The position numbers and the translations under genes were made by a program. The notes under the pieces were generated by a model, which worked only from the letters and a program-made list of their open reading frames with translations, had not been told where the DNA came from and searched no databases. Positions 11,584 through 23,099 of a DNA stretch of 64,000 bases are shown here, in pieces (within the stretch, counting starts at the first letter, position 1; each line of letters opens with the position of its first letter). Source of the stretch: Baylisascaris procyonis (taxonomy: Eukaryota > Nematoda > Chromadorea > Rhabditida > Ascarididae); NCBI GenBank assembly GCA_037389465.1, contig JAZARR010000200.1, positions 634,001 through 698,000 of the forward strand, given 5' to 3'.

Positions 11584-11681
11584 GAATTCAGTTGCAGGAC
11601 AAGTGGCCAGTTTACAAACAAGGCTCGAAAGTGTGGCCGTGAAATGGACTATGGCGACGGATTTTATGATCAAAACTGTAG
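11584..11681 (+). CDS. Gene V exon d
   Basis: 98 nt between CAATTGCAG and TAG|GTCTTT, phase 2 to 1. It reads NSVAGQVASLQTRLESVAVK followed by WTMATDFMIKTV. The heptad-like spacing of L and V suggests a helical or coiled segment. The competing frame EFSCRTSG is open but fits neither neighbour. Confidence 0.55.
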
Positions 11682-12252
11682 GTCTTTTTGCAAATTTGGG
11701 GAGGGTGGGTGGCGTGGAGGAAATTTGCCGTTATTGAGGGATATGGGAGAGGCGGGGATGAAGTAAAAAAATTTTGAGGTTATTTTTTTGCGAAGAATAA
11801 GAATGGGTAATAATAAGTGGTATCATCAAGAAATTGTTCTAGTTAGTGGTCAGAATTTGTTATAACGAATTCTTGTTTTATTTCGATTTTGGCATCAGGC
11901 GTTTCACTAATTCATCCCACTCATCCCGTTTGGTGAATTTTGACAAATTTTTCGGTAACCGTTATGGTTAAGTTTTTCCTTCCTCGATTGGCTTTGATAC
12001 CGTTCAATCAAGTCACAGTTTCCTTTGAACTTTAATATAGATGGGACTTGAATAGTGAAAGGGTTATGGTGACCGTTGAACAGGAATTGTACCTATATCT
12101 CTCAGTTCGGTCTAATGTTAGTGCATGCCAATTTTTATCAGCTAATCAATTTTATCAATAATATGTCCAAATAAGACATTTTCATATGAATTGAGCTTTA
12201 TTCGGATCGATTTCCTTGATTTAATGGCTAAGGTATTAAGGTGATGTATCAG

Positions 12253-12351
12253 CTGAGAGAAGTCTTGCGACATCGGAACGGCAGGTGCGAGTCGAACTGG
12301 CTTCGATGGTTCCGATGAAAAGAATCGCCATCCTGCACCATCCAAAAGTTG
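12253..12351 (+). CDS. Gene V exon e
   Basis: 99 nt between GATGTATCAG and GTTG|GTTTTT, phase 1 to 1, reading ERSLATSERQVRVELASMVP and then MKRIAILHHPKV. It continues exon d without a phase break. The opposite strand also has a 78-codon frame here, which I treat as its shadow. The protein is not recognised. Confidence 0.5.
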
Positions 12352-14135
12352 GTTTTTATAAGAGATTGTTTGCAGCATTCAGAATATATTCGTTACAACT
12401 AATATTGAGGGTCCAAGAAATTGTCGGTGATTGGTTTTTTGAAGGGTTGAATTCGATGAGAAAGTGATCTGACGAGTTGCGCTCCTATTTTTTCTCCTCT
12501 ATTTCATTACTTTTTTAATAAATATAACAAAAGGGGCTCTTTTTCCCAAATAGCATATACTATCTTTGTTTGTTTATTTTAATTATTTATCTATTTATTT
12601 TAGCGTTCGGGAATGGTTTTTTTCGGGGGGGGGGGGGAACGTGTGATGGAAGGAATTTTTATCACTTTCCGTCCGAATTTTTTAAAAGTTAGATATCCTC
12701 CGTCAATCCCTGTTCCCCTCGCCTTTGCATCGTCAGAATTCTCAGGGGAATATTTGTCAAAAATCCCTTCCCACTGACCTCTTTTTTCATTTATGAACCT
12801 TTCTGAGGGAAAATATAATTACGAAGAATCTTGCATCTTTTTCTTTAAGAGTTTTCGCTTAGGTCAATGGTTTTCTGAGTGTTTTTTTTTTTTTCTGCTA
12901 ACAGGACCACTTTGCGCAAGGGAATATTGTTTCTACGCGCTCTTTTAAATCCCTCCTCCTCTCTCCCCTCACATGTGAAGGCCGAGTCATCCACAGTACG
13001 TTTTTTAATGGCCGTCGTTCTGACTTTTTTCATTTATGGGCTGAAGTGATAGCAGCAAAATACTGAGTATTCATTTAAAGTTGTCAAAAACATTCGTCAC
13101 TTTTTTGCATTTTTCAATTTCCTCGTCGTTCGTTGATCCGTTGATACTGTTGTCGAGTCATCGTTAGAAAGCTATCAAATCTTTTTTTGTTCAAAAAATT
13201 CGTCACGGAACGTTTGATGGCTAAATAAACAAGAGAGAAATGGAGGAAAGTAGGAGATTTTTCAATTTTTCTCTTGTTCCATCTCTTCTACCTCCAATTC
13301 CTGAACCGCCTTAAGTCTGGGATTTTTTAAGAGAAGAGTATGACCTTGATTATGTTCCTTTACATTTCAATTAGCTCATTATTCAAAGGAGTGTCACGGG
13401 CAAAGGAAGTTATTTTGCTAGTCTTTTTTCATTTGATGTTTACGAGAGCATGGTTCCGCAAACGAGTTGCTGTTTTGATTGATACTGTTTTTGAAGCATT
13501 TTTTGAAGGAAGGGGGGAGGATGGTGCTATAAGAAGTTATTTCTCCGCTTCCTTTTCCCTCTTATCCCTTTTTAGAAAGGATGTGTCATGAGAAACATTC
13601 TTTTCTTCTTTCGTTAGATGTTCTGATATCGAGCTAAACCAGTGCTATAAAATTTGAAGGTAACTGTGGGATTGAATCGGCCGACTGAAATTGGAAATTG
13701 AAAAGCTTTCAAATGCGTAAGGGAAGGTTTATGCTACGTGAGTTTTAATTCGTATAGGATCACATTGAGTTGCTTAGTTTCATTGCTGCTCGTCTTGAAT
13801 GAAATCATTGCAAAGCATATTTTATACAAAATGCAGCAAGAATATTTACGCCGTAGGGTTCAGTTTGAAAAAAAAAATTCTTTTTAAAATATTTTAAAGG
13901 ATTTTTTTCGTTCATAAAAACTTGAGTAACGTTAATGAAAAGGGAACAAATAAAATATAATTCATGAAAAAAAACTTCAATAATTATTCGTTTTTCAAGA
14001 AGTAAGGAGAAAGGAAGAGTATTCGTATATAAAAAATCCACTCACGAAGTATTGAAAATCAGTGGATTTGGAATAGTGATTGGATAGATGCGATGAATTT
14101 TCGCCAGTCTTCGTAAGGGTGATGTTTATTTTCAG
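12352..14135. other. Intron-like region
   Basis: T-rich sequence with a 10-bp-plus G run near 12627 and a T run near 12884. I see no exon with both splice sites. Open frames at 13340-13591 and 13805-14041 look like chance. Confidence 0.4.
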
Positions 14136-14206
14136 AAGAGAAATGCGAGACATGCGACCAAGATGTGATGGGAAGCCATTGCGATGCATTCCAGACGAGG
14201 CGCTAT
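14136..14206 (+). CDS. Possible LDL-receptor class A module exon fragment
   Basis: After TTATTTTCAG one frame reads RPRCDGKPLRCIPDEALC, like the first half of an LDLa repeat (C-x-GKxxCIPxxxxC). A possible donor at T|GTGTGC would complete the last cysteine in the next exon, where the acidic calcium-binding half should be. A second frame (EKCETCDQD, also Cys-rich) is open, so the frame is not settled. LDLa repeats bind ligands outside the cell in lipoprotein-receptor proteins. Confidence 0.3.
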
Positions 14207-15774
14207 GTGTGCTAATTGCGGCTAACTAATACGGATTGCGCAAGGAGAGTCCGCAGTAATGAACAGTTAGTTTTTTCTCTTTTTTTTGGAGTAGATTGTA
14301 CAAGTAGAGTTATTAATAAAGATTCAGCGAGCAACTTGGAATACATCCTTCTTCCAAGAGCTGTAATTGTTCTCTTGTGTTGGGTATTATCCTTCGGTAC
14401 GGTGTAGGAAACAGCACTGCGATCTTGCAAGGCAAGGAAAGATAAATGTTAGGACGTCAGTCTAAAGGAACTTTTTCTGTCACTTGCCTACAATGTATGG
14501 AGTTCATAGTTCATTATGCTAGCAAAAATGGTGGATTTATTAACTGTTTCCCTTGTAAAAGGATGGAATTGAAAGAATTTTACTCTGAAGCAGTTTGGGA
14601 AATCCTTCCTTATTAAAGGGGAAATAAGGGAGTTGTACGTATATGATTGTTTGCATGTGTAGAACGCAAGCTTTTAGATGCTATAGCAAGTTGTGGGAAT
14701 CAATTTTAAGGGAGAAATCAGACATAAAAATTTAAGCATATAGGCGCATCCCTAATTTCAGAAATTGCGTAAAGATTTATGAGAGGTCCCATCATTGCGG
14801 TTGTAAAAATGCGAGCAGAATGGGTAGAGTGAGTTGATCTTGCCTACTGAACTCAGCTCATCGGAGTGAGGCTCTATTGGAGGTGCTACATTTGCGGTTA
14901 ACAGGTGAGGAGTGTTTTAGTGTTATGAGAGTTGTGATCGCACGGGGAATTGCACGTTACCAATGGAATCCTGACTGATAGTTTTCTAAGTTGCATTGCG
15001 AAGCCTTTTACTCTTTTTGTCAGCCAATGCAGTAGACGCTCATCTTTCACAACAGTTTTAGGTAAGGTGTGGGCTGATGCAAAATTGCAAAGGTAGAGGT
15101 TTTTTTATACCCGAGGCGGTGGGAAATATTTGCGGATAAACTTAGCACTCAGAGTATAGCGTGACTCTTTAATTGATTGAATATAAGTCATGTGAGCAGG
15201 TGCTGTCAGCCCGCATGAGTTTGTGATAGTGATGTGAAGTGAATTGTTTTTAAATTATTGTAATTTTCCACGTGGGTTTCATCTCGAGGGACGAGTTTGT
15301 ATCGGTGAGTGAGTGGATAATCTTAACGTATAATGCGATAAACAATCACAAGAGTTGTTTACGATTGGGGTCTTATTAAAAAATAGTTTCGGTATAAGTT
15401 TCAGGTTAAAAAAATATGAAAAATAAATATTAAAAATAGTTTTTTCAAATATGATTGTTGAGAACTTTTGGTACAAATTTTTCTCATTCGCAGTGAAAAC
15501 GTTTTGAGTTCAATGAGAAGGTAAATCATAGAGTGGAAAGGTTTATAATGGTTGTAACGAATTATTGGAATGAAGATTTTGATACTGAAAAAAGGTGGTG
15601 ATTTTGGATCGTTAAGTGTGCAATAGTTGGTACTAAGAGAACGGTTTATTTCGTTTATTTATCTATTTATTTATTTATTTATTTATTTTTTATATTTAAT
15701 TATTTCTTTTTGCGTTTCTAAGAGAAATTGATAGATTATGCAGATTTTAGCGAGTTTATTAAAGAATATTATAG

Positions 15775-15874
15775 ATATTGGTGAGTGCGCAACGATGGGC
15801 ACATGCGCACAGAAGTGTGCACCTGGTGGGTACATCTGGGAGTGCTATGCCGGATATCGACTTACTGTGGAAGG
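15775..15874 (+). CDS. Calcium-binding EGF-like module exon
   Basis: Exon between AATATTATAG and GG|GTAAGT. The frame reads D-IGECATMGTCAQKC, then GGYIWECYAGYRLTVEG, matching the EGF-CA pattern D-I-x-E-C-A...C-x-x-x-C...G-G-Y-x-C-x-C-x-x-G-Y-x-L. The third-last cysteine position holds Trp-Glu-Cys instead of the usual Cys-x-Cys, so one disulphide partner seems missing. Such modules follow LDLa repeats in LRP/LDLR proteins, and an LDLa-like piece lies 1.6 kb upstream. Whether this belongs to a working gene is unclear. Confidence 0.5.
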
Positions 15875-16653
15875 GTAAGTTCTTACTAAAGTTAGGGAAG
15901 GTGGTAGAAATAGGCTTCTGCTTTCCTGAAAAGACGAACGGAGGGTGGGGGGGGTTAGTCGTACTTCACTCAAAATTAGCGGTTACATATTAAGAGTAAA
16001 CTTTGGTGATTATATGCATTGTAACGTTGTCGAACGTTACTGTTATTACTTTATTGTTTTTGTGATCCTCGCTAGCTAGGGTCTGACTGAACTGTGTTTA
16101 ACAAAGAGGTCTTATCTGATGTATTAATAGGAATGATGTCTGTGAGTGCGAAATATCCTCTTTCATCTTACTGAATTTATTTGTATCTTTTCGCTAGTAA
16201 GAAGTAAACTTTATGGGGGTTAATTGCGACTTATTGAAAAAAGTAAACTTTGAATTGCTAATCGGCTACAAAATTCATATTGGATATTTTATTGTTTTGT
16301 TTTGTAGGTAATCGAGTGATGGGTCGAAGATCTTATCAGGAAGAAATATGAGCGCTCATCACTGATTGCACTATTCATTCTGTCTCTTTCTAGCTCCTCT
16401 TCCTATATGCTGGGCTTTCATTGCTCAGACTATGCAAATGAGACGTTAAGCTATTGTTGGCGTGGTCGATCTTAGTGTGCCTCTCGTTTGTTGAGGGTTT
16501 TGCAGCTTTACTTTTGACTATTCGCCGGGTTCATCTCTTACTTGTATTGTTAAGTACTGTTTATCGTATATTGTACTAACTCACTTATGGCGATCAATAA
16601 AAACTATAATTTTGAAGTGCCATGATGATGCAGTATTATGAATTCGCATTCCA

Positions 16654-16736
16654 AGTTTAATTTGATGATATGAATGGCATCCTGAAGAAATGCTTCAGCA
16701 CATATCGGGCATTCATATCATCCATTTCATTAAACT
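16654..16736 (+). ncRNA. Candidate pre-miRNA-like hairpin
   Basis: The 5' arm agtttaatttgatgatatga pairs with a 3' arm ending catttcattaaact over about 25 bp with a small bulge. A shorter inner stem (gaag...cttc) closes the loop. Total length is about 83 nt, the size of an animal miRNA precursor. I do not recognise the mature sequence. An inverted-repeat transposon remnant is the alternative. Confidence 0.3.
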
Positions 16737-17006
16737 AACATCTCACACTCTTCCACAACAAGTCTTCTTTTCATTTCGAATCGATCGATATTAGCATTAT
16801 TTGAGTGTTAAGATGCGAATATTCGTTTTTGACCACGTTGTTCAAGGAAATGTTCGTGTAGTTTTGCTTGAATTGTTTGTGGTTTTAAAGAAGTGTGATT
16901 GCAAAGCGCTTTGCGGGTGGTTTTGTGTCTGCTTGTACGTGCGTTTGCTTGTCTGCCGGGAACTTTCAACTCGAGAATCAATGAACGCAGTTATGAAATG
17001 GAAATT

Positions 17007-17097
17007 GTTGATATAATGGTGAGTTTACTATGAAACTTTTTTGCAGATCAATTTTGTACTTAGGTGTAATCATCATTTTAGACGCTAAAAATTGCTT
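17007..17097. repeat. 90-bp dispersed repeat, copy 1
   Basis: About 90 bp starting gttgatataatggtg and ending gacgctaaaaatt are nearly identical to 29568-29655. It is an interspersed element or a small transposition. It includes a TTTTTTGCAG that could act as a cryptic acceptor. Confidence 0.85.
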
Positions 17098-18499
17098 TTA
17101 CACATTTTTAAGGGTGGGAAGATTGCTTTTATTGCTTTTACATATTGCCTTTATAGACACACACATTCATGAGAACCTCTATATTTTGCGTTGTCAGCGC
17201 TATTGAGACATCCTCGAATGTTTTCCTCGGTGTATTTTTTTGCGTTATGGACATTTGTCTGTTTGTCCATCTATGGATTTCAGATGCGAGACCAGCTAGT
17301 CCTTCCAGGTAAAATTTGCATACCGTATTTCGGGGCTAATTTTGATCCCTGATTGAAAAATCAGCCCACTATTCCTTGAGTGCGCCATTTTAGCACTCTT
17401 TCGGTTATTTCATAGTTGGAGTTCGCGAATTCAAATTATTCTATGGTCCACTTTTTTTTCGTAAGCTGTTCACTAAATCTAAGCATACTTGGGAGGCCAA
17501 TCATGGAAAGGATTTTTTCGCTGTCCTGAGCGTTTAGGGTTGTCGGTTTTTGTCCTTGTTGCGGAATCAGCCCTAGGAATGCTCAGGCCGACGCCTCATT
17601 CTATTATGGAACATTCGGAGCGTGATGATACCGAAATCATCGGGGATCGATTCAGGAAAGGGATTCATTTTGACTTCATTTTTGACTTCTCAGTGATGTT
17701 CATGTCGTTTCCAATGTTTCGAGAATGAATTATTGAAGGTGGTTTTTTCTAAAAACTATGAATTTTTTCATGCTGACATACCCGGTATATGTGATAACGT
17801 CCTCATATGTGCTTCGGATTTTTACTTTCGCGAGAGACACTCTGTGCGAAGTTTTCCGGATTGTTTTCCACCTTTATTATTATTTTGGCTTGTTACAAAG
17901 GATATCGCATTGAATCCGATGGGGGCTGTTGTGTCTGCATCGCTTGAATGCCTACACCCTATTAGTTGGTACGCAGCTTTTGGTGTTTCGTGCTGCATGA
18001 CAATGGTTTTGCTGCCGGCCTTATCACTGTAAGGTGAGCTTGTTTTTACCCATTTCGCTGATGAAATTTGTGTATGTATGTTTATCTAGAAGTATTTATC
18101 TTACTTACTACTTTATATTCATATGTTTATCTTATTTATGTCACTTTTGGTATGTATTTCATTTCTATCATGATTTTTGGTATATTTCAGATTCATATTT
18201 CTTCGCTGTTAAAAATTTAAAGAGGGGGGCGGGGGGGGGGAGGTAGCGTTTTTTAAGTCTTCGTGCCGTATTACTTTAAATGTTGGTTGTTTTCGCAACG
18301 AAAATTGCAATATGGTATCCTTCGCAAGCCATGCGACCAACCCTTAAAAGGTTGAAATCGAGCCAAGCCCTTGTACCCTCAAAAAATGTGAAGTGTGTAT
18401 AAGGCAATAGTTTTTTCTTTAATTTTGCGGATCTAGCATAATCGTTTGGAAAGTAGAGATTGCTGTGGTTTCGACGAATGCTTTTAGTTGTTGGCTTTT

Positions 18500-19790
18500 G
18501 GAGTTGGCTAAATTTGGTCTTCTTTTGGATAGGGGTCAGTTGTATAATTTTATTATTACTGCTAATGCTATTTTAATGAATTTTTAATGATTAAGCCTTC
18601 TGTGGTCGATAGTTTTGGTAATTGAATGTTACTTTTGATGTTGGCGGCTGCTGATATGAGGTTTCAACGTTTGAATTATTTGAGTTTTTACTTGTTGCCT
18701 ACTGCTATGTTTTTGATTTTTGATGCTTTTTTTGTGGATATAGGTTATCGTACTAATTGGATTGTTCACCCTTCTTTGAGTACTATGCGATATCCTTGTA
18801 ATAGGGTGGATATTGCTATTTTCAGTTTACATTATGCTGCTAATAGGTCTGTCTGTTAATTTTATGACCAGCACTAAGAATTAGCGTAGAAGTTCTCTCT
18901 TTGGAGTATATGAGTTTGCTTGTTTGAACTGTATTTTTGACTGCTTTTGTTGGTTTTTTCTTCACCTGTTTTGACGGGGCTATTACTACGTTGTTGACTG
19001 ATCGTAATCTTAATGCTTCTTTTTTTGATCCCAGCACTGATGGTAATCCTCCGATCTGTCAGCATTTGTTTTGATTTTTTGGTCATCTTGAGGTTTATAG
19101 TTTGATTTTGCCTGCATTCGGTATTATTAGTCGGAGTAGGATGTATTTAACTGGTAAGAAAGAGGATTTTGGTTCTTTGGGTATAGCTTATGCTATTTTG
19201 AGTATCGGTTTTTTCATTCGAGTTTTGATTGGTAGCGTTGTTTGAGCGCACCGTACTTTGGATATGGATTTGGATTCCCGGGCTTATTTAACTGCGGCCA
19301 CTGTGGTTATCGCGGTTCCTATAGGTTTTTAGTTGGTTGGCTACGTTGTTGATGTAAAAGTGGTGTTTCAACGTTTGGTTTTGTGAGTTATGGGGTTTGT
19401 TTTTTGTTTGCTACTGGTGGGTTGACTTTAGTTATACTTTTTAATTCTAGTTTGGATATTTTGGATGATAATTATTATGTGGTCAGACATTTTCATTATG
19501 TTGTTAATTTGGGGGCTGTTTTTGGTATTTTTACGGATGTGACTTTGTGGTGTTTTTGTCTATGATAAGATGATAATGAGGCGGGTTTTTGTTCTTACAT
19601 TTGTTGATTTTAATTTAACTTTTTTCTTTTGCATTTCGCTGGTATTATTGGTTACCATCGCAAATATTTGGATTATCCTGACATTTATTCCGTTTGAAAT
19701 ATTATGACTTATGGGTCTATGATTAGTATTTTTTCTTTCTTTTTATCTAATTATATTTGGAGCTTTTTTTATAGGTCATCATTTTTTTGT
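18500..19790 (+). pseudogene. cox1: NUMT: cox1 (cytochrome c oxidase subunit I)
   Basis: With the invertebrate mitochondrial code the sequence follows nematode COX1: GQLYNFIITANAILM, FGN followed by TGA as Trp, RLNYLSFYLLPTAM, then [42 protein letters not shown] and SRAYLTAATVVIAVP. Conserved positions are replaced (the HPEVY proline is Leu). Frameshifts and a poorly matching stretch occur around 18840-18890. The N-terminal part is missing. In nuclear DNA it cannot encode a working subunit. Confidence 0.93.
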
Positions 19791-19935
19791 TTGATTATAA
19801 CGTGTGGAATAGAAGACCTGAATATAATCTCTTAGGGAGTATGTTTTTGGTCATAGATATTAGGCTGAGATTTCTTGTAGGTTTATAATTTTTAAGTTTT
19901 AGGGTCTCTATTATATTTTTAATATACTTAATTGT

Positions 19936-19987
19936 AGACTAAGGGGATAGTGGCCTTATGTTGAATAAGATAGGATAAGTTTAGTCT
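19936..19987 (+). tRNA. tRNA-like fold at the end of the cox1 NUMT
   Basis: A perfect 7-bp acceptor-like stem (agactaa ... ttagtct) encloses 38 nt containing a smaller stem-loop (ctta...taag) with TTG in the loop. Nematode mitochondrial tRNAs are this short. Several tRNAs follow cox1 in the expected order (C, M, D, G), but I cannot assign an anticodon with confidence. Confidence 0.25.
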
Positions 19988-20002
19988 GTAAGGTTCAACG
20001 AG

Positions 20003-20353
20003 TTGCGTTCCAATACTATAGTATGCCAATATCATAACTTTGCAAAAATTGTTAGTCCATCGCAGTTTTATGCGAACATCTTGCAGCATAATATTAAAAG
20101 CTATGTAAAACTAAATGTTTTTCAACATTCTACCTCCCGTGCTCGACACTGGGGCTTCCTCTTCGAATTTCGTTTGCCCATATGGGAGGTTTTCCCAGCC
20201 CTGTTCAAGGGCGAAAGGCTTTTTTCCAGCGAGGAATATGGTCCATTTCTTCGCATAGCGAAGAAACTCCCTTTTGAGGTCCTCTACGCATGCGATCCTT
20301 CTGCGCAAGAATTGATCGCGAGTGACGGCGATCAATATAATCTCACGAGATGA
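20003..20353 (+). other. 116-codon open frame, uncertain
   Basis: Open in both C1 and C2 (38145-38495), differing by two residues. It starts with TTG and overlaps gene Z exon 4 in another frame. The opposite strand is open over most of the same stretch. The two residue changes fall in the first 20 codons, so they say nothing about constraint over the rest. Probably a GC-richer intron segment rather than a gene. Confidence 0.2.
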
Positions 20354-20807
20354 TTACGTGCACGCGTCCGCTGTTATCAGTGATATACAGTTAAGAGTTG
20401 ATGCGGACTATTGGAGCTGAAGCTCGTTGTGCAGTTCCATACGATGTTAAGCTCTGTTTAAATGTAATGCTGTGTACACGTAAATGCCCCTCATTACTTA
20501 CAGCTAAATTCGCCACCAATTTTCGATAATTTTAAGGAAGAAATGTCATTTCCCAAAAATTTTATGAGAAAGGTTTGTTGAGGGGGGAGGGGGTATCTCC
20601 ATGTTGATTAGCTTGAACGGGCGCGGTTGGTGCGAAGGAGAGGCCGGTAGCCCAAGGGGAACGGTCTCTACATGAGTATCACTGAGCAAGAACGCTTGCC
20701 GTCGTGAGTGATCGCAGTATTATTGATCTTGACTAAGTGATCGCAGTATTACTGATCTTGACTATGATGTATAACGTTATATGGGCGCCAACATGGCAAT
20801 AGGCACG

Positions 20808-20845
20808 CATATATAAGCGCTGCCTTCTGCAGCAGTGCTCAGTGT
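20808..20845 (+). promoter_or_regulatory. TATA box plus initiator-like core promoter
   Basis: TATATAAG near 20809 is followed about 30 bp later by TCAGT (20839-20843), the spacing of a TATA/Inr RNA polymerase II core promoter. An identical arrangement is at about 38951-38985. It sits inside a gene Z intron on the sense strand, so it could drive an internal transcript or be left from a retroelement. No downstream start codon is obvious. Confidence 0.35.
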
Positions 20846-20921
20846 TATTCGTGTTGAGGCGGGGTTCGGTGGAACAGAGACGTGATGAGCGGAATGGTGG
20901 CTTCGCTGTGAATTTATAGTA

Positions 20922-20984
20922 CGATATTCCAGTCGTTTATAGTACGACATTTGAGTCGTTTATAATACGATATTTCAGTCGACT
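20922..20984. repeat. 23-bp tandem repeat (C1)
   Basis: About three units of cgatatttcagtcgtttata with a 23-bp period. C2 has about five units at 40169-40278. The array lies at the edge of the 1.15 kb present only in C2. Confidence 0.8.
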
Positions 20985-21666
20985 GTTGAAGCAGTTATTA
21001 ACAACGATCGACAAAAGCGATCAAGCGAGGTAGCAACAAGCTGCTAGCTGTTGCAAGCTGTTAAGGTTTGTTAAAGTTTTTTCAAAAGTGATCGGTTACT
21101 ATTTTGCTTTCTTTATTTTGAGACCATTTTTTGTGAAATTTGGCTTGAAGGCTTTCCCTGATTAAACATTAATTGACATTTCCTTTTTATTAAAACTTCT
21201 GATTGCATTAAGTGTTCTCTCGTTTTCATATGGGATTCTTTCCTTTAATGATGTTGAGTCAATTATTTAATAGAGTGTTGATGAATAGTTTATTTCTAAA
21301 AGAATAATAGTGCATCCTAAAAGCATTCTTGAGGACCTACTACGTTCAGAATTGACTGTTTGAGTGTTGCGACCGGGCTATTCCTTCGTAAGATTCATTT
21401 CAGTCTCTATCTCTATCTTACCTTCTCTTTCCTCACCATTTCTTTGTTCGACAAAGAACTAGTACCTGGATGAAAACTGTGAGAACTACTGGAATGGCGA
21501 CTAAGCGTAGTTCTTTGCATTGGTTGTTACCTTGAGGTCCGTATGGGTTGCTTATTAGCCCCAGTCTTTACTATAATTTAGTTTTGAAATGTGATTAATG
21601 GAGCCGATGCAGCTAATAATCTGATATTGGGTTTAATATGTGAACGATTTGATACTTTTTTTGCAG

Positions 21667-21793
21667 AAAAAGTTCTTCACAACCGGTGTCACGAGCAGTG
21701 TTTTATGCGATACGTGCAACCGAGGATGAGCTCAAAAATGAAAAGAGGGTCATTTTTCGTTTTCGGATGGAACACGAAAAGAATCATCGATCG
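21667..21793 (+). pseudogene. Gene Z exon 5, C1 copy with 1-base deletion
   Basis: Same exon as 40964-41091, but only five A residues follow the acceptor instead of six, which changes the entry phase. The coding frame VSRAVFYAIRATEDELKNEK and both splice sites are otherwise kept. C1 has no exons 1-3, so this copy has no obvious way to be translated. Confidence 0.6.
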
Positions 21794-23026
21794 GTGAGTT
21801 ATTGATGCAAAACAAATTTTCGGAATCTGATCGTTGGATTGAAATATCTAAGCGATTGTTTTAGGTTGAAAAATCCGAGTTGGAATTGGTACATTTTTTT
21901 GTGTTACGTTTTACATTGTGTAAAGTTGCATGACTTCACACCATTACGACATCGCATTTTGGGTTAGCTAAAGTTCTTTCGTCTCATATAAGGGCGTCCT
22001 CATAAAATGGAATTCCTGATCTAGCTGTTAAGGGAAGATTTTACAAACCTTGAGTCGCTGTGAAAATATTGTGCAAGGCAAAGTTTTTTATGAAGCGTCG
22101 TCAGCATTTCAACAGAACTATCCCTTCGAGTGGCTTATATTTTGTACTGAAGGTAATATAGTATTTGCAGAAATGCTGAAGTTGGAAGCTGTCTTCGTTT
22201 AGCGGAGAGCGGATGTGTGCGCCCCTTTATTTGCGAGATTTTCGAGTGGAATCGTTTGTGGCTATCTAGATGGCGAGGCGCTAACATTGACGCATGCCCG
22301 TGACCATGTAAGCTTTTCCAGAATTTTTGTTTACCATATTTTCCTTCATATGAAATCTGTAAAATGTGCTCATAGTGGACGGGAGGGAGTAGTTAAACCG
22401 CCTTCCTCAGCGTCAGCACCTCTTCGAACAGGATAGTAATTGCCTATAGAATGGCCAGCAAATTGTCTAGGCAAATCTTGTCATGTGAGAATGAATTTTC
22501 TCTGTGAATTTCACTGTCAATGTGATTGCAACATTCAGGTGTAGAACGCGGAATTATTTGCAACCGGCTGAATGCATCACTTGAATTTGACTTTTCAAAT
22601 CATTTACGAATTTCTAGTAAATAATTGGACTTATTAAATTCTTTTATGACTGTTACGAATAAGTCGAACCGTATGTGATAGTGTCATATGAGGAAAACTG
22701 GAATTGCTAATTGCTGATTGCTTAAGTCTGAAGGAAGAAAAGATTCTTCTTAAATGACGCTTTTTTATGAATCTTAGCGGAGGTGTTCTTATTCTGCCGA
22801 TGATTCAGTATGCCCGTCATGGATAATTATTGGTCCCTTGAAAGGGGATGGTGTCTTCCATTTCTCGGGTTGGAGCCCTCCGCCATGAAGAAAACGTTTT
22901 AGCAACGCTCATTATCTCTCTACATTTCCATTACTTCCGGCAACAGACAAAAGCTTTCTGCCGTGCCGTCTTCATTGGCTAAAATGTCATATCTTATTCT
23001 ATTGCTACTTAGAATGTAAGGTGCAG

Positions 23027-23099
23027 ACAAAGCACTTTAATGAAACCATCTTTTCCAAGAAGCAGCTTCAAATTAGTTTCATCCAGTTCCAAGGAATTG
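23027..23099 (+). pseudogene. Gene Z exon 6, C1 copy
   Basis: Identical in the coding part to 42325-42397 (HFNETIFSKKQLQISFIQFQ), with acceptor GTGCAG and donor TTG|GTGAGT. It is part of the 5'-truncated C1 duplicate. Confidence 0.6.

Larger units (their letters stand above)
15875..18499. other. Mostly non-coding
   Basis: Contains a pre-miRNA-like hairpin (16654-16736), one copy of a 90-bp dispersed repeat (17007) and a G-rich run near 18220-18240. Open frames at 17489-18032 have no clear splice sites. Confidence 0.4.

Noticed and set aside
12142..12378. Minus-strand 78-codon frame with protein-like sequence
   Set aside because: The + strand exon at 12253-12351 has good splice sites and joins gene V exon d in phase, so the minus frame is most likely its shadow.
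17489..18032. Open frames that could be the start of an LRP beta-propeller (FVLVAESALGMLRP ... GIHFDF)
   Set aside because: Some resemblance to the opening strand of a YWTD domain, but no YWTD motif, no clear acceptor and a frame break at 17728.
22170..22310. Cysteine-containing frame after TTTGCAG (SCLRLAESGCVRPFICEIF)
   Set aside because: The phase does not fit between gene Z exons 5 and 6, which join directly. No usable donor before its stop.
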